Assembly (NCBI GenBank): GCA_029379215.1
Contig: JAQYWO010000013.1
Coordinates: forward strand, 1 to 64,000
Direction of reading: 5' to 3'
DNA length: 64,000 nucleotides
DNA from: Rhizonema sp. PD37
Lineage (GTDB): Bacteria > Cyanobacteriota > Cyanobacteriia > Cyanobacteriales > Nostocaceae
Shown here: positions 63,483 through 64,000 of the stretch, one piece after another
How positions within the stretch are numbered: the first letter of the stretch is position 1
How the letters are laid out: each line of letters starts with the position of its first letter
Translations under genes and position numbers: made by a program
Notes under the pieces: model-generated
What the model saw: the letters and a program-made list of their open reading frames with translations, nothing else
The model's database searches: none
Told to the model about the DNA's origin: nothing

Positions 63483-64000
63483 ATGTCAGGACGTTTGTTA
63501 CTGGTAGATGATGAACCGGGATTGCGTGAAGCTGTAAAAGACTATTTACAAGAAAGCGGTTTTACTGTTCAAGTTGCCAGTAACGCCCGTGAGGGGTGGA
63601 ATCTCATGCAGCAGAACACGCTTGATTTAGTCATATCCGACATTATGATGCCTCAAGTGGATGGCTATCAGTTTCTCAAACAACTCAGGGAAGATCCTCG
63701 CTTCCAAGCACTGCCAGTCGTATTTTTAACTGCTAAAGGCATGACAAGCGATCGCATCCAAGGTTACCATGCTGGTGTTGATGCTTATTTACCCAAGCCC
63801 TTCGATCCGGATGAGTTAGTGGCAATAGTTGAAAACCTGCTGGAACGCCGCGTCGCCACAACTGCAACAACAAAAGAAATAGGTGAAACGCCTGATATTG
63901 CAGAATTAGCGAATCAAATTGCACAAATTAAGGCGTTGTTAACTCAAAGAAGCGCGATCGCTCAATCACCACCGCCTTTTACAATAGACTTGACACCTAG
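63483..64000 (+). CDS. Response regulator, C-terminus beyond the window
   Basis: The receiver domain is complete. LLLVDDEPGLREAVKDYL has the acidic pair (Asp9/Asp10), VISDIMMPQ the phosphoacceptor Asp53, FLTAKG the conserved Thr, and YLPKPFDPDEL the conserved Lys105. A helical linker (DIAELANQIAQIKALLTQRS) follows and the frame is still open at 64000 (IDLTP), where LuxR/NarL-type regulators continue with a DNA-binding domain. An in-frame TAG does not occur; the final TAG is out of frame. Preceded by AAAGGATGCTTTAA. Expected to be a DNA-binding output of a two-component pathway, with no adjacent kinase seen. Confidence 0.88.
   Translation, partial: MSGRLLLVDDEPGLREAVKDYLQESGFTVQVASNAREGWNLMQQNTLDLVISDIMMPQVDGYQFLKQLREDPRFQALPVVFLTAKGMTSDRIQGYHAGVDAYLPKPFDPDELVAIVENLLERRVATTATTKEIGETPDIAELANQIAQIKALLTQRSAIAQSPPPFTIDLTP

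Noticed and set aside
63998..64000. Stop codon ending the last response regulator
   Set aside because: The terminal TAG is not in the reading frame that starts at 63483; the gene continues past the window.

Overview
The window looks like chromosome of a filamentous, probably heterocyst-forming cyanobacterium (Nostocales: Nostoc/Scytonema/Tolypothrix type). The HIP1 octamer GCGATCGC recurs throughout (for example at 3903-3910). Many products belong to families typical of these organisms: DUF760, an AMIN-domain TonB receptor, a two-partner-secretion haemagglutinin, a PEP-CTERM protein, a phytochrome-like GAF hybrid kinase and a Ctp peptidase. MITE-like palindromic repeats and decayed genes are common. 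I saw no rRNA, tRNA, CRISPR array or prophage.

Layout. 1-3.4 kb: small unknown genes, an XRE regulator divergent from a 46-codon gene, and several MITEs. 3.4-13 kb: a 1254-residue secreted haemagglutinin-like protein, a CMD-family protein, a PhnD-like binding protein, a secreted small protein, DUF760, and an S9D glutamyl endopeptidase. 13-14.6 kb: a DUF433 antitoxin with a broken DUF5615 toxin, a frameshifted DUF1857 gene, and the tail of an IS605-type element. 15-17.3 kb: a PEP-CTERM protein and an MDR reductase. 17.8-27.9 kb: a carbohydrate ABC importer (binding protein, two permeases, and a distant ATPase). It is split by an iron-uptake block (PepSY protein, TonB receptor, and an AraC/PchR regulator destroyed by a MITE) and followed by an internally deleted amylase. 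28-30 kb: an ArsR regulator coupled to an HExxH protein, divergent from thioredoxin across a palindrome. 31.4-33.3 kb: DUF4276 plus an AAA ATPase, a candidate defence pair. 33.9-36.5 kb: a hybrid histidine kinase with a probable bilin-binding GAF. 36.7-40.9 kb: an electrophile/quinone detoxification cluster (nitroreductase, SDR, GNAT, quinone reductase, GST) behind a strong palindrome. 41-45 kb: an MFS exporter and a rare amino-acid-permease/histidine-kinase fusion. 45-53 kb: tmk, an SH3 protein, a PD-(D/E)XK nuclease, GNAT, a standalone TnpB, and recJ. 53-56.4 kb: a leftward stress-type cluster (hydrolase, DUF302, SDR, cupin, dead DsbA). 56.6-57.9 kb: a response-regulator tail split by a 22-bp hairpin insertion, and a ParE toxin broken by frameshift. 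58-64 kb: an SbmA/BacA-like ABC exporter, YdcF, Ctp peptidase, GT2 and a response regulator running off the end.

Themes. (1) Sensing and efflux/detoxification genes dominate 28-45 kb. (2) Small repeats actively break genes: two regulators (AraC, LuxR-type) are interrupted by insertions whose boundaries can be read directly. (3) Both toxin-antitoxin modules keep the antitoxin intact while the toxin carries a single-base frameshift near its start. The best candidates for under-described systems are the DUF4276/AAA pair, the permease-kinase fusion and the ArsR/HExxH/thioredoxin locus. All functional statements rest on reading motifs by eye; no search was run.
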